This document shows positions 28,987 through 38,363 of a DNA stretch of 48,989 nucleotides, in pieces. How positions within the stretch are numbered: position 1 is the first letter of the stretch; every line of letters starts with the position of its first letter. The position numbers and the translations under genes were made by a program. Origin of the DNA: Gammaproteobacteria bacterium (GTDB lineage: Bacteria; Pseudomonadota; Gammaproteobacteria; Steroidobacterales; Woeseiaceae); contig JAACFB010000029.1 in assembly GCA_009937615.1 (NCBI GenBank), positions 1 through 48,989 of the forward strand. The letters are read 5' to 3'. The notes under the pieces were generated by a model. That model worked only from the letters and a program-made list of their open reading frames with translations, had not been told where the DNA came from and searched no databases.

Positions 28987-31389
28987 ATGTATGACTTCGA
29001 GAAACTCGGCGCCTTTTACCTTGGCAAACGTGTCGACGCGGACAGTGGCGAGCTGACCGACGACCTCGTTCTCTACGATTCGAAAGACCTGACGACTCAC
29101 GCCGTGATCATCGGAATGACAGGTTCGGGTAAGACCGGGCTAGGCATCGGCATGCTCGAGGAAGCGGCGATGGACCACATCCCGGTTATCGCCATTGATC
29201 CAAAAGGCGACCTGGGTAACCTGCTGCTGACATTTCCCAATTTGGATGCGGCCGATTTCCGGCCATGGGTGAACCTTCGCGAGGCGACGGATTCCGGGCA
29301 AACGGCCGATGAGTTCGCGAAAACACAGGCGGCACTCTGGAAAAAGGGACTGGCCAGCTGGGGTCAGGACGGCGCACGCATCGCTCAGCTGCGCAAGAAT
29401 GTCGATCTTGCCATCTACACGCCCGGCAGCAGCGCGGGACTGCCGGTTTCGGTGCTGCAGTCGTTTGCGGCGCCCGCGGCGGAACTGCTTGAGGATACCG
29501 ACCTGTATCGCGACAGGGTTCAGGCGACCGCAACGGGAATTCTTTCCTTGCTGCGGATAAACGCGGATCCGGTCACCAGCCGCGAACATATTCTGATCTC
29601 GCGCCTGCTTGATCATGCCTGGCAGCAAGGCCGCGACCTTGGCGTAGCGGCGCTTATCGCCGAGATTCAGAATCCGCCGCTGCAGCGTATCGGCGTCATG
29701 GACCTCGACTCGTTTTTTCCCGCCGCCGACCGTTTTGCGCTGGCGATGAAACTGAACAACCTGCTTGCAGCACCGGGATTCGAGGCCTGGACCGAGGGCG
29801 AACCGCTCAACGCCGCAAGGCTTCTGTACACGGAGTCCGGTAAGCCGCGCATATCAATTATGTCGATCGCGCATCTCGACGATGCCGAGCGAATGTTTTT
29901 CGTCTCGATGCTGCTGAACGAATTGATCGCCTGGATGCGGACTCAACAGGGAACCTCGAGCCTGCGCGCAATTCTCTACATGGACGAGATATTCGGCTTC
30001 ATGCCGCCGGTCGAAAATCCACCGTCGAAAAAACTGTTGCTCACGTTGCTGAAACAAGCTCGCGCCTATGGCCTTGGTCTGGCACTGGCCACGCAGAATC
30101 CTGTCGATCTTGATTATCGGGGTCTCTCCAATACCGGGACCTGGCTCATCGGCCGGCTGCAGACTGAACGCGATAAAGCGCGTGTCATGGAAGGCCTGGA
30201 GGGCGTAAGCACCGGTGGCAAATTCGATCGTCAGCGTATGGAACAAACGCTCGCGGGACTGGGCAAACGGCGCTTCCTGTTGCACAACGTGCATGAAGAC
30301 GAGCCCGTCGTTTTCAACACGCGATGGGCGATGTCCTATCTCGCCGGGCCGCTGACGCGCGATCAGATCCGGGCCCTCGCTGCCACGATTCGACCAGCGC
30401 CATCGGAGCCCGCTGCACTGGCGCCGGCGAAGCAAAACCTCGCCGTTGCAACCGCCGCCCCGGTTTTGCCGCCGGCCATCAACCAATACTTTGTCAGCGG
30501 CTCGGGCGAAAAGCTCGTCTATTATCCGCGCTTGATCGCTACAACCGATATTGCCTTTACCAATGCGCGTTATCACGTCGATGAACGCCGTGAACACACC
30601 TATTCGGTCGAATTTGAAGACGGACCGGTCGCAGTAGACTGGGATCACGCGGATCTGCTGGCATTGGGGGCCGCAGATCTCGACAGCACCCCCGCATCCG
30701 GCGCAAGTTTCACAGATTGTCCGGGCTGCGCAACGAACGAGAAAAACTACGCGCGCTGGGAAAAAGAACTGAAGCGCTGGATTCGGCAAAACGAAACGAT
30801 CAGTCTTTATCGCAGCGCCAAGCACAGGCTGACCTCGGAGCCCGGTGAAAGCGAGGGCGATTTTCGGACGCGGCTGCAGCAGGCAGCCAGTGAGGCTCGT
30901 GATAAGGCCATTGCAACACTGCGTAAGCGTTACGCGACGAAAGCAACAACACTCGAGAATCGACTGCTGCGCGCCGAACAGGCCATTCAGCGCGAACAGC
31001 AGCAATCCAGCAAGAAAAAGATCGATACGGCCATATCGTTCGGGACCGCTATCCTGGGTGTCGTACTCGGGCGCAAACGGGTTTCGGCAACATCGGCGAG
31101 TCGCATGGGCACTGCGATTCGCACTGCCAGCGGGGCCCGTAAGGAAGCCGGAGACGTGGCCCGTGCCAGGCAGACTGCAGAAAAGGTCCGTGCCGACCTG
31201 GCTGAGCTGAGTGCTGCGCTCGAGCGAGACGTCGAGGCGCTGGACACGGCATACGATGCCCAGACGGAAGAACTGAAAGAAATTCCGATACGGCCGAAAG
31301 CGACCGACATTCATGTCTCGCTGCTCGGTCTCGCCTGGATGCCTTACAGGGACCCGGGTGATGGCAGATTACAAAGCGCGTGGGATTGA
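28987..31389 (+). CDS. HerA-like P-loop ATPase with C-terminal coiled-coil region
   Basis: The product has 800 residues. Walker A is GMTGSGKT (43-50), followed by IAIDPKGDLGNLLL; the second acidic motif is ILYMDEIFGFMPP (about 330), with ALATQNPVDLDYRGLSN as sensor region. This is the HerA/FtsK-like fold (DUF87/DUF853-type). From about 520 the protein becomes family-specific: a CPGC pair near residue 577, then a long charged coiled coil interrupted by a short hydrophobic stretch (AISFGTAILGVVLG). HerA relatives translocate DNA or act in defence or secretion, but the physiological job of this long form is unknown to me. It begins the cluster with a repeat lipoprotein and mscL. Confidence 0.75.
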   Translation: MYDFEKLGAFYLGKRVDADSGELTDDLVLYDSKDLTTHAVIIGMTGSGKTGLGIGMLEEAAMDHIPVIAIDPKGDLGNLLLTFPNLDAADFRPWVNLREATDSGQTADEFAKTQAALWKKGLASWGQDGARIAQLRKNVDLAIYTPGSSAGLPVSVLQSFAAPAAELLEDTDLYRDRVQATATGILSLLRINADPVTSREHILISRLLDHAWQQGRDLGVAALIAEIQNPPLQRIGVMDLDSFFPAADRFALAMKLNNLLAAPGFEAWTEGEPLNAARLLYTESGKPRISIMSIAHLDDAERMFFVSMLLNELIAWMRTQQGTSSLRAILYMDEIFGFMPPVENPPSKKLLLTLLKQARAYGLGLALATQNPVDLDYRGLSNTGTWLIGRLQTERDKARVMEGLEGVSTGGKFDRQRMEQTLAGLGKRRFLLHNVHEDEPVVFNTRWAMSYLAGPLTRDQIRALAATIRPAPSEPAALAPAKQNLAVATAAPVLPPAINQYFVSGSGEKLVYYPRLIATTDIAFTNARYHVDERREHTYSVEFEDGPVAVDWDHADLLALGAADLDSTPASGASFTDCPGCATNEKNYARWEKELKRWIRQNETISLYRSAKHRLTSEPGESEGDFRTRLQQAASEARDKAIATLRKRYATKATTLENRLLRAEQAIQREQQQSSKKKIDTAISFGTAILGVVLGRKRVSATSASRMGTAIRTASGARKEAGDVARARQTAEKVRADLAELSAALERDVEALDTAYDAQTEELKEIPIRPKATDIHVSLLGLAWMPYRDPGDGRLQSAWD

Positions 31390-31424
31390 TAGCGACAGCA
31401 AGACTTACATCAGAGGAGTAGTCA

Positions 31425-31796
31425 ATGAAGAAGTTTGTGAGAATGAGTATTGTTCTTGGATTCGCCCTGGCGGCGGCAGCCTGCGGCCAGAAAGAAGAGT
31501 CGGCATCTCAAATGGAATCGGCCGTCGACGAAGCCGCGCAAGCCGTTGAGGAAGCGGCATCTGACGCCTCTGAGGCAGCCGGTGACGCTGCTGAGGCCAC
31601 GATGGATGCGGCAAGCGACGTGGCAGACGAGGCCGGAGACATGGCGCAGGAAGCAATGGACGAGGCTGAGGACATGGCAGAAGACGCGATGGGCGACGCC
31701 GAAGACATGGCAGAAGACGCGATGGGCGACGCCGAAGACATGGCGCAGGACGCAATGGATGAGGCCGAAGATATGGCGAATCAGGCGCTGGAGTAA
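31425..31796 (+). CDS. Acidic lipoprotein made of 11-residue repeats
   Basis: The product has 123 residues. Leader MKKFVRMSIVLGFALAAAAC with lipobox AAAC, so the mature protein is lipid-anchored. The rest is an uninterrupted Ala/Glu/Asp/Met-rich series of 11-residue units such as EDMAEDAMGDA, with no Pro, Trp or aromatic residue. Hendecad periodicity gives a straight amphipathic helix or a right-handed coiled coil, as in LEA-like and some envelope-spanning lipoproteins. GAGGAG lies 8 nt before the start. It sits between the HerA-like ATPase and mscL. An envelope-stress or spacer role is inference; no specific family is recognised. Confidence 0.8.
   Translation: MKKFVRMSIVLGFALAAAACGQKEESASQMESAVDEAAQAVEEAASDASEAAGDAAEATMDAASDVADEAGDMAQEAMDEAEDMAEDAMGDAEDMAEDAMGDAEDMAQDAMDEAEDMANQALE
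31638..31793 (+). repeat. 33-bp tandem repeats within lipoprotein gene
   Basis: Four in-frame 33-bp units (31638-31670, 31671-31703, 31704-31736, 31737-31769) plus a 24-bp remainder. Units two and three are identical at every base; the outer ones have diverged. This points to recent duplication by slippage or recombination and possible length variation between strains. Confidence 0.9.
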
Positions 31797-31850
31797 TTCG
31801 GCACCCAATAAAAATGAAAAGTAGTGAAGGAAAGTCCCAGGGAGACAAAC

Positions 31851-32267
31851 ATGCTAAATGAGTTCAAGCAATTCGCCATGCGCGGCAACGTCGTCGACAT
31901 GGCCGTAGGTATCATCATCGGCGCCGCTTTCGGCAAGATCGTCAGTTCTGTCGTCAACGACATCGTAATGCCGCCCATCGGCATGCTGATGGGCGGAGTC
32001 GACTTCAGTAACCTGTTTCTCGATCTGAGCGGAACGGGTTACGCCACGTTGGCGCTCGCTGAAGAAGCCGGTGCACCGATCATCAAGTACGGCATTTTCA
32101 TCAATACGGTTCTCGACTTCCTCATCGTCGCGTTTGCAATTTTTATGGTGATCAAGGGCATGAATTCCCTTAAGAAGAAGGAGGAAGAAGCGCCGGCAGA
32201 GCCTCCGAAACCTTCGGCAGAAGTAGCCCTGCTAACCGAAATCCGGGACGCATTGCGGAAAGGCTAG
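31851..32267 (+). CDS. mscL: Large-conductance mechanosensitive channel MscL
   Basis: Homopentameric inner-membrane safety valve of 138 residues that opens on osmotic downshock. N-terminal amphipathic helix [20 protein letters not shown]; first membrane helix with [19 protein letters not shown]; periplasmic loop; second helix [20 protein letters not shown]; charged C-terminal bundle KKKEEEAP. Length and motifs are normal. I start at ATG 31851, preceded by GGGAG; an upstream GTG in frame adds nine non-conserved residues. A strong terminator follows at 32305. Confidence 0.95.
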   Translation: MLNEFKQFAMRGNVVDMAVGIIIGAAFGKIVSSVVNDIVMPPIGMLMGGVDFSNLFLDLSGTGYATLALAEEAGAPIIKYGIFINTVLDFLIVAFAIFMVIKGMNSLKKKEEEAPAEPPKPSAEVALLTEIRDALRKG

Positions 32268-32304
32268 TTTTGCGGGCGCCCTAACAGGGCCCCGGCTCTC
32301 GACG

Positions 32305-32333
32305 GACCCCGCCGCACGGCGGGGTCTTCGTTT
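32305..32333 (+). terminator. Rho-independent-like terminator after mscL
   Basis: Perfect 10-bp stem GACCCCGCCG / CGGCGGGGTC with a 2-nt CA centre, followed by TTCGTTT. It lies about 40 bp past the mscL stop, between convergent genes. Confidence 0.75.
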
Positions 32334-32360
32334 CGGTCGTCGTGCTCGCTCGCTCTTAAC

Positions 32361-33173
32361 CTATTGAAACATTTGATAGAAAAGGCGGACCGAAGCGGCG
32401 ACCAGAAACAGTCCGAACAGCATGCTCAGGTGGCGCCTGGAAAAAGTGTGCGCAATCCTGGCACCGACCGGGGCCGCCAGAACCGTCGCCGGCGCTATCA
32501 GCGCGAAACCGACAAGGCTGACGTAGCCGAGGCTCCCGGGCGGCAGCCGGGAATCGCCGAGGCCGCCGATGATAAATGCCAGCGTGCCCGGCAGACTGAT
32601 GACCAGGCCGAACAGTGCGGCCGTGCCGATGGCGCGATGAATCGCCTCGTTGAACAAGGTTAGCGTCATGACCGAGAAGGTGCCGCCACCAATGCCCATC
32701 ATGCTGGACAGGCCACCGATCAGCGTCGGTACAACCGCTACCCAGGGTCCCCGCGGGACCTCGTCAGTCAGGTTACGGCTCTCCGGCAACAGCAGCATCT
32801 TGATCGCGATCAGCATGGCCAGCGACGCAAACACGCCTGCGAGTACCCTGCTATGGACCTGCGACGCGATCCAGGCGCCAAGCAGAGCGCCGAGCAGCAC
32901 GAATATCGCCCAGCGTTTCACGAGAACAAGGTTGACCGAATCGCGTTGATAGTGCGCCCGGGCCGAGGCGATCGACGTCGGAATGATCGTCGCGAGGGAG
33001 GTTGCGACGGCCACATGCATGCGTATTGACGCGTCGACCTGCAGAAAGCTCAACGCCGCTTCGAGGACGGGGACAATCACGATGCCGCCGCCAATACCGA
33101 ACAGGCCCGCGAGCACGCCAGCCACGCAGCCAGTCACCAGCATTACCGCAGCGAGGATGACCAGGGACTCCAC
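32361..33173 (-). CDS. Sulfite exporter TauE/SafE-family permease
   Basis: Inner-membrane protein of 270 residues with eight helices. It shows both TauE halves: GCVAGVLAGLFGIGGGIVIVP near the start, and a second MMGIGGGTFSVM in the middle. Family members move sulfite, organosulfonates or other small anions; the substrate here cannot be assigned. It lies 14 bp downstream of fghA on the same strand, so it could be part of that unit. Confidence 0.85.
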   Translation of the reverse strand: MESLVILAAVMLVTGCVAGVLAGLFGIGGGIVIVPVLEAALSFLQVDASIRMHVAVATSLATIIPTSIASARAHYQRDSVNLVLVKRWAIFVLLGALLGAWIASQVHSRVLAGVFASLAMLIAIKMLLLPESRNLTDEVPRGPWVAVVPTLIGGLSSMMGIGGGTFSVMTLTLFNEAIHRAIGTAALFGLVISLPGTLAFIIGGLGDSRLPPGSLGYVSLVGFALIAPATVLAAPVGARIAHTFSRRHLSMLFGLFLVAASVRLFYQMFQ

Positions 33174-33187
33174 GCCGGCCTGCCGCG

Positions 33188-34042
33188 TCAGGCGCCGAGC
33201 AATTCGACGTGATGTTTCAGATGGTCTTCGATAAAAGTCGAAATAAAGTAGTAACCGTGGTCGTAACCGTCATGCCGGCGCAATTCAAGCGGCAACCCGC
33301 TCTCGATACAGGCCGCCTCGAATAGTTCCGGTTTGAGCTGTTCCTCGAGATAAATGTCAGCCAGGCCCTGATCGATGAGTATCCTGCTGTGTGCCGCGCC
33401 GTTGGCGACATGGCGGGCAACCTCAGCAGCATCATAGTCGAGCCACGCAGAGGTATCTTCCCCAAGGTAATGACCCAGAGCTTTCTGTCCCCATGGACTG
33501 TGCAACGTCGTACAGATTGGCGCGAAAGCCGACAAAGACCGAAACAAATCCGGGTTCCGGAGCCCGATGGTCAGCGCACCGTGGCCGCCCATCGAGTGGC
33601 CGCATAGTCCATGCCGGCCCGAATCACCCGGAAAATTGCGAAAAACGGCAACCTGCAGTTCGGTCGTGACGTAGTCGTACATGTGGTAGTGCTGTGACCA
33701 CGGCTTCTGGGTGGCATTGAGGTAAAAACCAGCCCCCAGCCCGAAGTCGTAATCACCGTTGTGGTCATCCGGTACACCCTCGCCGCGCGGGCTAGTGTCC
33801 GGCGAAACCAGCATGACACCGAGTTCGGCCGCAAAACGCTGAGCACCACTCTTTACCATGAAATTTTCTTCGGTACAGGTCAGCCCGGACAGAAAGGTCA
33901 CGACCGGAACATTACCGTGCTTCGCCTGCGGCGGTACGAATACCGAGAACTGCATGGCACAGCCGTTGACGCTCGACGCATGTCTGTAGAAACCGATGCG
34001 GCCGCCGAAGCAGTTCGTCTCGCTGAGTATTTCGAGTGTCAT
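33188..34042 (-). CDS. fghA: S-formylglutathione hydrolase
   Basis: Cytosolic alpha/beta-hydrolase of 284 residues that finishes glutathione-dependent formaldehyde detoxification by releasing formate and glutathione. The nucleophile Ser is in GHSMGGHGAL, with FLSGLTCTEENFM (oxyanion side) near residue 50, and the catalytic His in DGYDHGYYF near the C-terminus. The SPDTSPRGEGVP stretch is diagnostic. I start at ATG 34042 (MTLEIL); an in-frame ATG at 34066 overlapping the fabB stop would add eight residues. No glutathione-dependent formaldehyde dehydrogenase is adjacent. Confidence 0.93.
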   Translation of the reverse strand: MTLEILSETNCFGGRIGFYRHASSVNGCAMQFSVFVPPQAKHGNVPVVTFLSGLTCTEENFMVKSGAQRFAAELGVMLVSPDTSPRGEGVPDDHNGDYDFGLGAGFYLNATQKPWSQHYHMYDYVTTELQVAVFRNFPGDSGRHGLCGHSMGGHGALTIGLRNPDLFRSLSAFAPICTTLHSPWGQKALGHYLGEDTSAWLDYDAAEVARHVANGAAHSRILIDQGLADIYLEEQLKPELFEAACIESGLPLELRRHDGYDHGYYFISTFIEDHLKHHVELLGA

Positions 34043-34065
34043 GGTGCAGGCATTATGCCCGGGCA

Positions 34066-35277
34066 TCAGACTTTCTGGAATACGAGCGTGCCGTTAGTGC
34101 CGCCGAAACCGAAACTATTGGTCATCACGGTGCTGAGGCCCGCACTGTCCACCCGCTCGGTCACGAGCGGCATGCCGACAACTTCAGGATCCGGCTCATT
34201 GACGTTGATCGATGGCGCGATGAAATCGTGCTCGAGCATTAACAGGCAATGTATCGCCTCCTGCACGCCTGTTGCGCCGAGAGAATGTCCGCACAGGGAC
34301 TTCGACGAGCCAAAGCGAGGAACGGCGTCGCCGAAGACGGTACGCATACCCTCGAGTTCCTTGATATCGCCAACGGGCGTACTGGTGCCATGCGTGTTGA
34401 TGTAGTCGATCGGCGCGTCGACCGTTGCCTTTGCCATTTGCATGCAGCGCACGGCTCCCTCGCCGGAAGGAGCAACCATGTCGTAGCCATCCGATGTCGC
34501 CCCGAACCCGACGAGTTCGGCATAGATTTTTGCGCCACGAGCCCTGGCGTGCTCGAGTTCCTCGAGCACGACCATGCCGCCGCCGCCCGCAATGACGAAG
34601 CCGTCGCGAGTTGCATCGTACGGTCTCGATGCCGTGGCCGGGCTGTCGTTGTACTTGGAGGAGAGAGCGCCCATGCCATCAAACAGGCAGGCCAGCGTCC
34701 AGTCCTCCTCTTCGCCACCCCCGGCAAACACGATGTCCTGCTTGCCAAACTGGATCTGTTCGCCACCAACGCCGATGCAGTGCGCGCTGGTTGCACAGGC
34801 CGATGTCAGCGAGTAGTTGAGCCCCTTGATCGCGAACGGCGTCGCGAGGCAGGCTGATACCGAACTGCTCATGGTCTTGGTAACCGAATAGGGCCCGATC
34901 TTGCGCACGCCACGATCGCGCAGGACATCTGCGGCCCGCACGATCTCGCGACTCGACGCGCCGCCGGACGCGGCAATCAGTCCCGTACGCACGTTGGAGA
35001 CATCGGCCTTCTCAAGCCCCGCGTCGTCAATCGCCTGTTGCATGGAGATGTAAGCGAACGCAGCGGAATCGCCCATGAATCGGCGCACCTTGCGGTCGAT
35101 ATGCTCTGCAAGATCGATATTGATCGAGCCGGACACCTGGCTCCGGAGTCCCATTTCCTTGTAAGACTCGTTGGCTACGATGCCGGATCGGCCGGCCTTC
35201 AGTGAGTCAACAATTTCGGCCTGGGTATTGCCGATGCACGACACTGCACCCAGACCCGTAATGACCACGCGCCGCAT
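34066..35277 (-). CDS. fabB: 3-oxoacyl-ACP synthase I
   Basis: Condensing enzyme of 403 residues that elongates unsaturated fatty acids after FabA. Cys nucleophile in [11 protein letters not shown]; His in [11 protein letters not shown]; second His in [12 protein letters not shown], with the preceding Lys; glycine-rich end [14 protein letters not shown]. Pairing with fabA directly upstream is the standard gammaproteobacterial fabAB arrangement and marks FabB, not FabF. A Cys replaces the usual Thr just before GHSLGA. The ATG is at 35277, 9 bp after fabA. Confidence 0.95.
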   Translation of the reverse strand: MRRVVITGLGAVSCIGNTQAEIVDSLKAGRSGIVANESYKEMGLRSQVSGSINIDLAEHIDRKVRRFMGDSAAFAYISMQQAIDDAGLEKADVSNVRTGLIAASGGASSREIVRAADVLRDRGVRKIGPYSVTKTMSSSVSACLATPFAIKGLNYSLTSACATSAHCIGVGGEQIQFGKQDIVFAGGGEEEDWTLACLFDGMGALSSKYNDSPATASRPYDATRDGFVIAGGGGMVVLEELEHARARGAKIYAELVGFGATSDGYDMVAPSGEGAVRCMQMAKATVDAPIDYINTHGTSTPVGDIKELEGMRTVFGDAVPRFGSSKSLCGHSLGATGVQEAIHCLLMLEHDFIAPSINVNEPDPEVVGMPLVTERVDSAGLSTVMTNSFGFGGTNGTLVFQKV

Positions 35278-35286
35278 TGCTATGTC

Positions 35287-35838
35287 CTAGAAGTTATCGG
35301 TTGATGTGAACAGGCCTACCCGCAGGTCCTCGGCCGTATAAATTTCGCGGCCATCGACCGAGAGCGTACCATCCGCGATGGCCATATTCAGCTTGCGCGA
35401 GATGACACGCTTGATATCGAGTTGAAACGTTACGAGTTTCGCACTCCGCAGCACCTGGCCCGAAAATTTGACTTTGCCGACACCCAGCGCTCGGCCCCGG
35501 CCCTCGAGACCGAGCCAGACCAGGTAGAAACCGACCAGCTGCCACATTGCGTCAAGGCCAAGACACCCGGGCATGACGGGATCGCCCTCGAAATGGCAGT
35601 CGAAAAACCACAGGTCAGGCCGAATATCGAGCTCAGCCTGGATCTCACCCTTGCCGTATTTGCCGCCGTCCGCGGATATCAGCGGAATCCTGTCCGTCAT
35701 GAGCATGGGTGGCAAAGGCAGACGGCCATTGGTCGGCCCGAAGAGGCGCCCGTGCGCGCACTCGAGCAAATCGTCATAGCCGAAAGAGCTTTTCCTCTCA
35801 GCCGTTGTCAAAGCTGCGTTGCTGGTGGTTTTGGTCAT
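35287..35838 (-). CDS. fabA: 3-hydroxydecanoyl-ACP dehydratase/isomerase
   Basis: Bifunctional hot-dog enzyme of 183 residues that introduces the cis double bond for unsaturated fatty acid synthesis. Active-site His in [23 protein letters not shown], with the acidic residue in the same block (LGLDAMW). C-terminal [18 protein letters not shown] segment is conserved. I start at ATG 35838 ([10 protein letters not shown]) with GGGAG upstream; the longer open frame to 35874 is not FabA-like. First gene of fabA-fabB-fghA. Confidence 0.95.
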   Translation of the reverse strand: MTKTTSNAALTTAERKSSFGYDDLLECAHGRLFGPTNGRLPLPPMLMTDRIPLISADGGKYGKGEIQAELDIRPDLWFFDCHFEGDPVMPGCLGLDAMWQLVGFYLVWLGLEGRGRALGVGKVKFSGQVLRSAKLVTFQLDIKRVISRKLNMAIADGTLSVDGREIYTAEDLRVGLFTSTDNF

Positions 35839-36103
35839 AGGGCTCCCGGGACCTCTGAGACACGCACAGCGCATCCGTGCACATCATGGGTTACCCTAGT
35901 TTACCGCCTGAATCGTCTCGCGACTTTCGAATTTGCGCCAATTTGCGGCTGGCTCCCGAAGATCCGGTTTGCGAACCGTCGGCTTGGCTGATGCGGGGCC
36001 CCGACCGTCTCCCCCGGCTGCCGACTCCCGATGTGGAAAGCCACGATTGATGCGGCAATGCGGCGAGCCTATCGTGATACGGGTTATATAGGAGGGCTTG
36101 ATG

Positions 36104-36502
36104 ATGACTTCTGCGAACGTGATGAAGGTGGGTCTCTTCGCTCTCTGTATCGGCCTTTGCGGCTGCGAACGGCAAATCAGCTTCGCCGGGGACGTACAGC
36201 CGATCCTGGCCGAGAATTGTATCGAATGCCACAACCCCGGAGCCGAGGGCTATTCATCAAGTGGCTTCAGCCTGATGGACTATGACGCCGTCATGCGGGG
36301 GACCAATTTCGGGCCGGTCATAATCGCGAATGACAGCCAGTCCAGCGTTCTGTACCTCGTGATCTCGCATAAGACCGAGCGCGAAATTCACATGCCTCCG
36401 CATCATGACGAGGCGCTGGCTGAAGGACGCGGCGCCTCATTGACCCCGGAACAGATCGACACGATTCGCGCCTGGATCGATCAGGGCGCTCTGAACAATT
36501 AG
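36104..36502 (+). CDS. Lipoprotein with single PSCyt1/cytochrome-c-like domain
   Basis: The product has 132 residues. Leader VMKVGLFALCIGLCGC gives a lipobox. The body resembles the planctomycete-type cytochrome C domain: ISFAGDVQPILAENCIECHNPG with heme motif CIECH, a short SGFSLMDYDAVMRG segment, and a C-terminal LTPEQIDTIRAWIDQGAL. A predicted axial Met is in IHMPPHHDE. GGAGGG at 36091-36096 fits ATG 36104. It is probably an electron-transfer lipoprotein. It is divergent from fabA, and its partner is unknown. Confidence 0.75.
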   Translation: MTSANVMKVGLFALCIGLCGCERQISFAGDVQPILAENCIECHNPGAEGYSSSGFSLMDYDAVMRGTNFGPVIIANDSQSSVLYLVISHKTEREIHMPPHHDEALAEGRGASLTPEQIDTIRAWIDQGALNN

Positions 36503-36760
36503 TCACGAAACTGATCGGCCGGCGCCGTCTCAACAGGGAGGCGTTTCTTTGTCCGGCGCACTCAGATAGCGCGTTTGCGCGGCGTGGAATTCGGCAGGGC
36601 TGACGGCGACATGGCGCATCTACCAGGGACTGCCGGGGCCATTGCAAAACGCCTAAGTAATTACCCCAATTGGCAATCCTGCCCGACCGACGCATTTTAA
36701 TACCGTCTGCCTCAGCCGACGCTGTCGGCTTCAGAGCGCCAGGCAATTGAGGGATCCATC

Positions 36761-37222
36761 ATGTGCACCAGGGCGAAAATCATAGTCATACTGTCGTTCG
36801 CATGCAGCGTGCATCTCGCTGCGTGCGGCACAACGCAGGAACAACAGGGCGAGATCATCGGCGGCGTCGTCGGCGGGGTTATCGGTTCCCAGATCGGCGA
36901 AGGTTCCGGGCGAACCGCCGCTATCATCATAGGCACGATGGCCGGCAGCATGATCGGCCGGCATGTCGGTGAAACGATGGACCAGAACGACCGCATGTAC
37001 ACGGCGCAGACGCTCAATGACTCCCGCACGGGCGCAACGACGCGCTGGACGAATCCCGACAACGGTAACGTCTACGAGGTCACCCCGACACGCACTTTCG
37101 AGACCGAGAGCGGACCGTGCCGCGAATTCACGCTGGACGCCACGGTTGGGGGCGAGCCGGGCCAGGAGGTCTACGGAACAGCTTGCCTCCAGGCTGACGG
37201 GTCCTGGAGGTTGCAGCCTTAA
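36761..37222 (+). CDS. Glycine-zipper outer-membrane lipoprotein (17-kDa antigen-like)
   Basis: The product has 153 residues with lipobox HLAAC. A glycine-zipper block follows: GEIIGGVVGGVIGSQIGEGSG and MAGSMIGRHVG, the 2TM-type motif of Rickettsia 17-kDa surface antigens and SlyB-like proteins. A C-terminal domain (about 95-153) with two Cys (GPCREF and TACLQ) probably forms a disulfide. Likely an outer-membrane stability lipoprotein. Stand-alone gene: 258 bp of non-coding DNA precede it. Confidence 0.82.
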   Translation: MCTRAKIIVILSFACSVHLAACGTTQEQQGEIIGGVVGGVIGSQIGEGSGRTAAIIIGTMAGSMIGRHVGETMDQNDRMYTAQTLNDSRTGATTRWTNPDNGNVYEVTPTRTFETESGPCREFTLDATVGGEPGQEVYGTACLQADGSWRLQP

Positions 37223-37255
37223 GCAACCGCTGAAACGCCGCCGTTTATGTAGGGA

Positions 37256-38323
37256 TCAGGCTTTGTCGTAGTCGAGCGTGACAGCGTCGCTGACGGGCCG
37301 CGACTGGCAGGCCAGTACAAAACCGCGTTCGACCTCCCAGGGCTCGAGGCCGTAGTTGGCCGCCATCGTCACCTCGCCGTTTCTCACATGGCAGCGGCAG
37401 GTTGCGCAGACACCGCCTTTGCACGAGTACGGCAGTTCGATGCCCTGCTCTGCCGCGGCGTCGACGATGTTCTCGTCGTCAGGATGCATCTCGAACGCTT
37501 TCTTGTGACCATCCATGATGACCGTGACTGTTGCGTGGCCAGCGGTCTTCGCCGCGTCCGTTGCCGGCCGCGTCCGCTGTCGGGGCACACCGAAACGCTC
37601 CGAGTGAATCTGCTCCGCAGTCATGCCGAGATCGATCAGGGCGCGCGTCACGTCATTAATCATCGAATCGGGCCCGCAAACAAACGCGTCGATGACGCGC
37701 AAGCCGGCCCCGAAATGCTTGTAAAGCTCCTTGACCTTGTCCGCGTCGAGGCGCCCGGCCATCGGTTCGAACTCCTGTTCTTCCCGGCTGAAAACGAAGT
37801 TCAGCTGCAGTCTTTCGGGGTACAGATTCTTGAGCGCATACAGGTCCTCGATAAACATCGTCGTTGCCTGCTTCCGGTTACCGTAGAACAGTATGAAACG
37901 ACTCTTGGACTCGGTCGCGAGTATGGACTTGATCATGGAGAGAATCGGCGTGATGCCGCTGCCCGCCGCAAAACCCACGTAGTCGTTCTCATTGTTTTCG
38001 TCGAGTTCGACGTAGAAGCGGCCCGTCGGCGGCATCGCATTGAGCGTATCGCCAACATGCAGTTGATTGGCCGCGAATTCAGAGAACTGCCCACCGGGTT
38101 GAACACGCACGCCGATCTCGAGCGGCCGTTCGCCCTGCGCGGAACAGATGCTGTACGTGCGACGCACTCGCTTGCCGTCGATCGTTATCTCGAACGGCAG
38201 GTGCTGGCCTGGCTGGAACCGATACTCGTCGGCAAACGCTTCGGGCACGCCGAGCGCCAGCCGGACCGAGTCTCTGGTTTCCCGTTCGAGTCGTTCAATG
38301 GTTAGCGGATGGAATTCCTTCAT
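37256..38323 (-). CDS. paaE: Phenylacetyl-CoA epoxidase reductase subunit
   Basis: NAD(P)H-dependent flavin/iron-sulfur reductase of 355 residues that feeds electrons to the PaaAC oxygenase. FAD/NAD module first: RRTYSICSA for FAD, then GFAAGSGITPILSMI for nucleotide. C-terminal plant-type 2Fe-2S ferredoxin with CKGGVCATCRC and a final Cys in LACQSRP. Start at ATG 38323 (MKEFHPL). Length matches E. coli PaaE. Last gene of paaABCDE. Confidence 0.95.
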   Translation of the reverse strand: MKEFHPLTIERLERETRDSVRLALGVPEAFADEYRFQPGQHLPFEITIDGKRVRRTYSICSAQGERPLEIGVRVQPGGQFSEFAANQLHVGDTLNAMPPTGRFYVELDENNENDYVGFAAGSGITPILSMIKSILATESKSRFILFYGNRKQATTMFIEDLYALKNLYPERLQLNFVFSREEQEFEPMAGRLDADKVKELYKHFGAGLRVIDAFVCGPDSMINDVTRALIDLGMTAEQIHSERFGVPRQRTRPATDAAKTAGHATVTVIMDGHKKAFEMHPDDENIVDAAAEQGIELPYSCKGGVCATCRCHVRNGEVTMAANYGLEPWEVERGFVLACQSRPVSDAVTLDYDKA

Positions 38324-38363
38324 GCCGATCTGACAACCCGCCGGCGCGTGTTCCAACGCAGGC

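Noticed and set aside
29854-31314. 486-codon open frame antisense to the HerA-like ATPase
   Set aside because: No domain or ribosome site; the plus-strand gene has clear P-loop motifs across the same interval.
31638-31793. Tandem 33-bp units as a CRISPR array
   Set aside because: Units abut without spacers and stay in frame within a lipoprotein gene.
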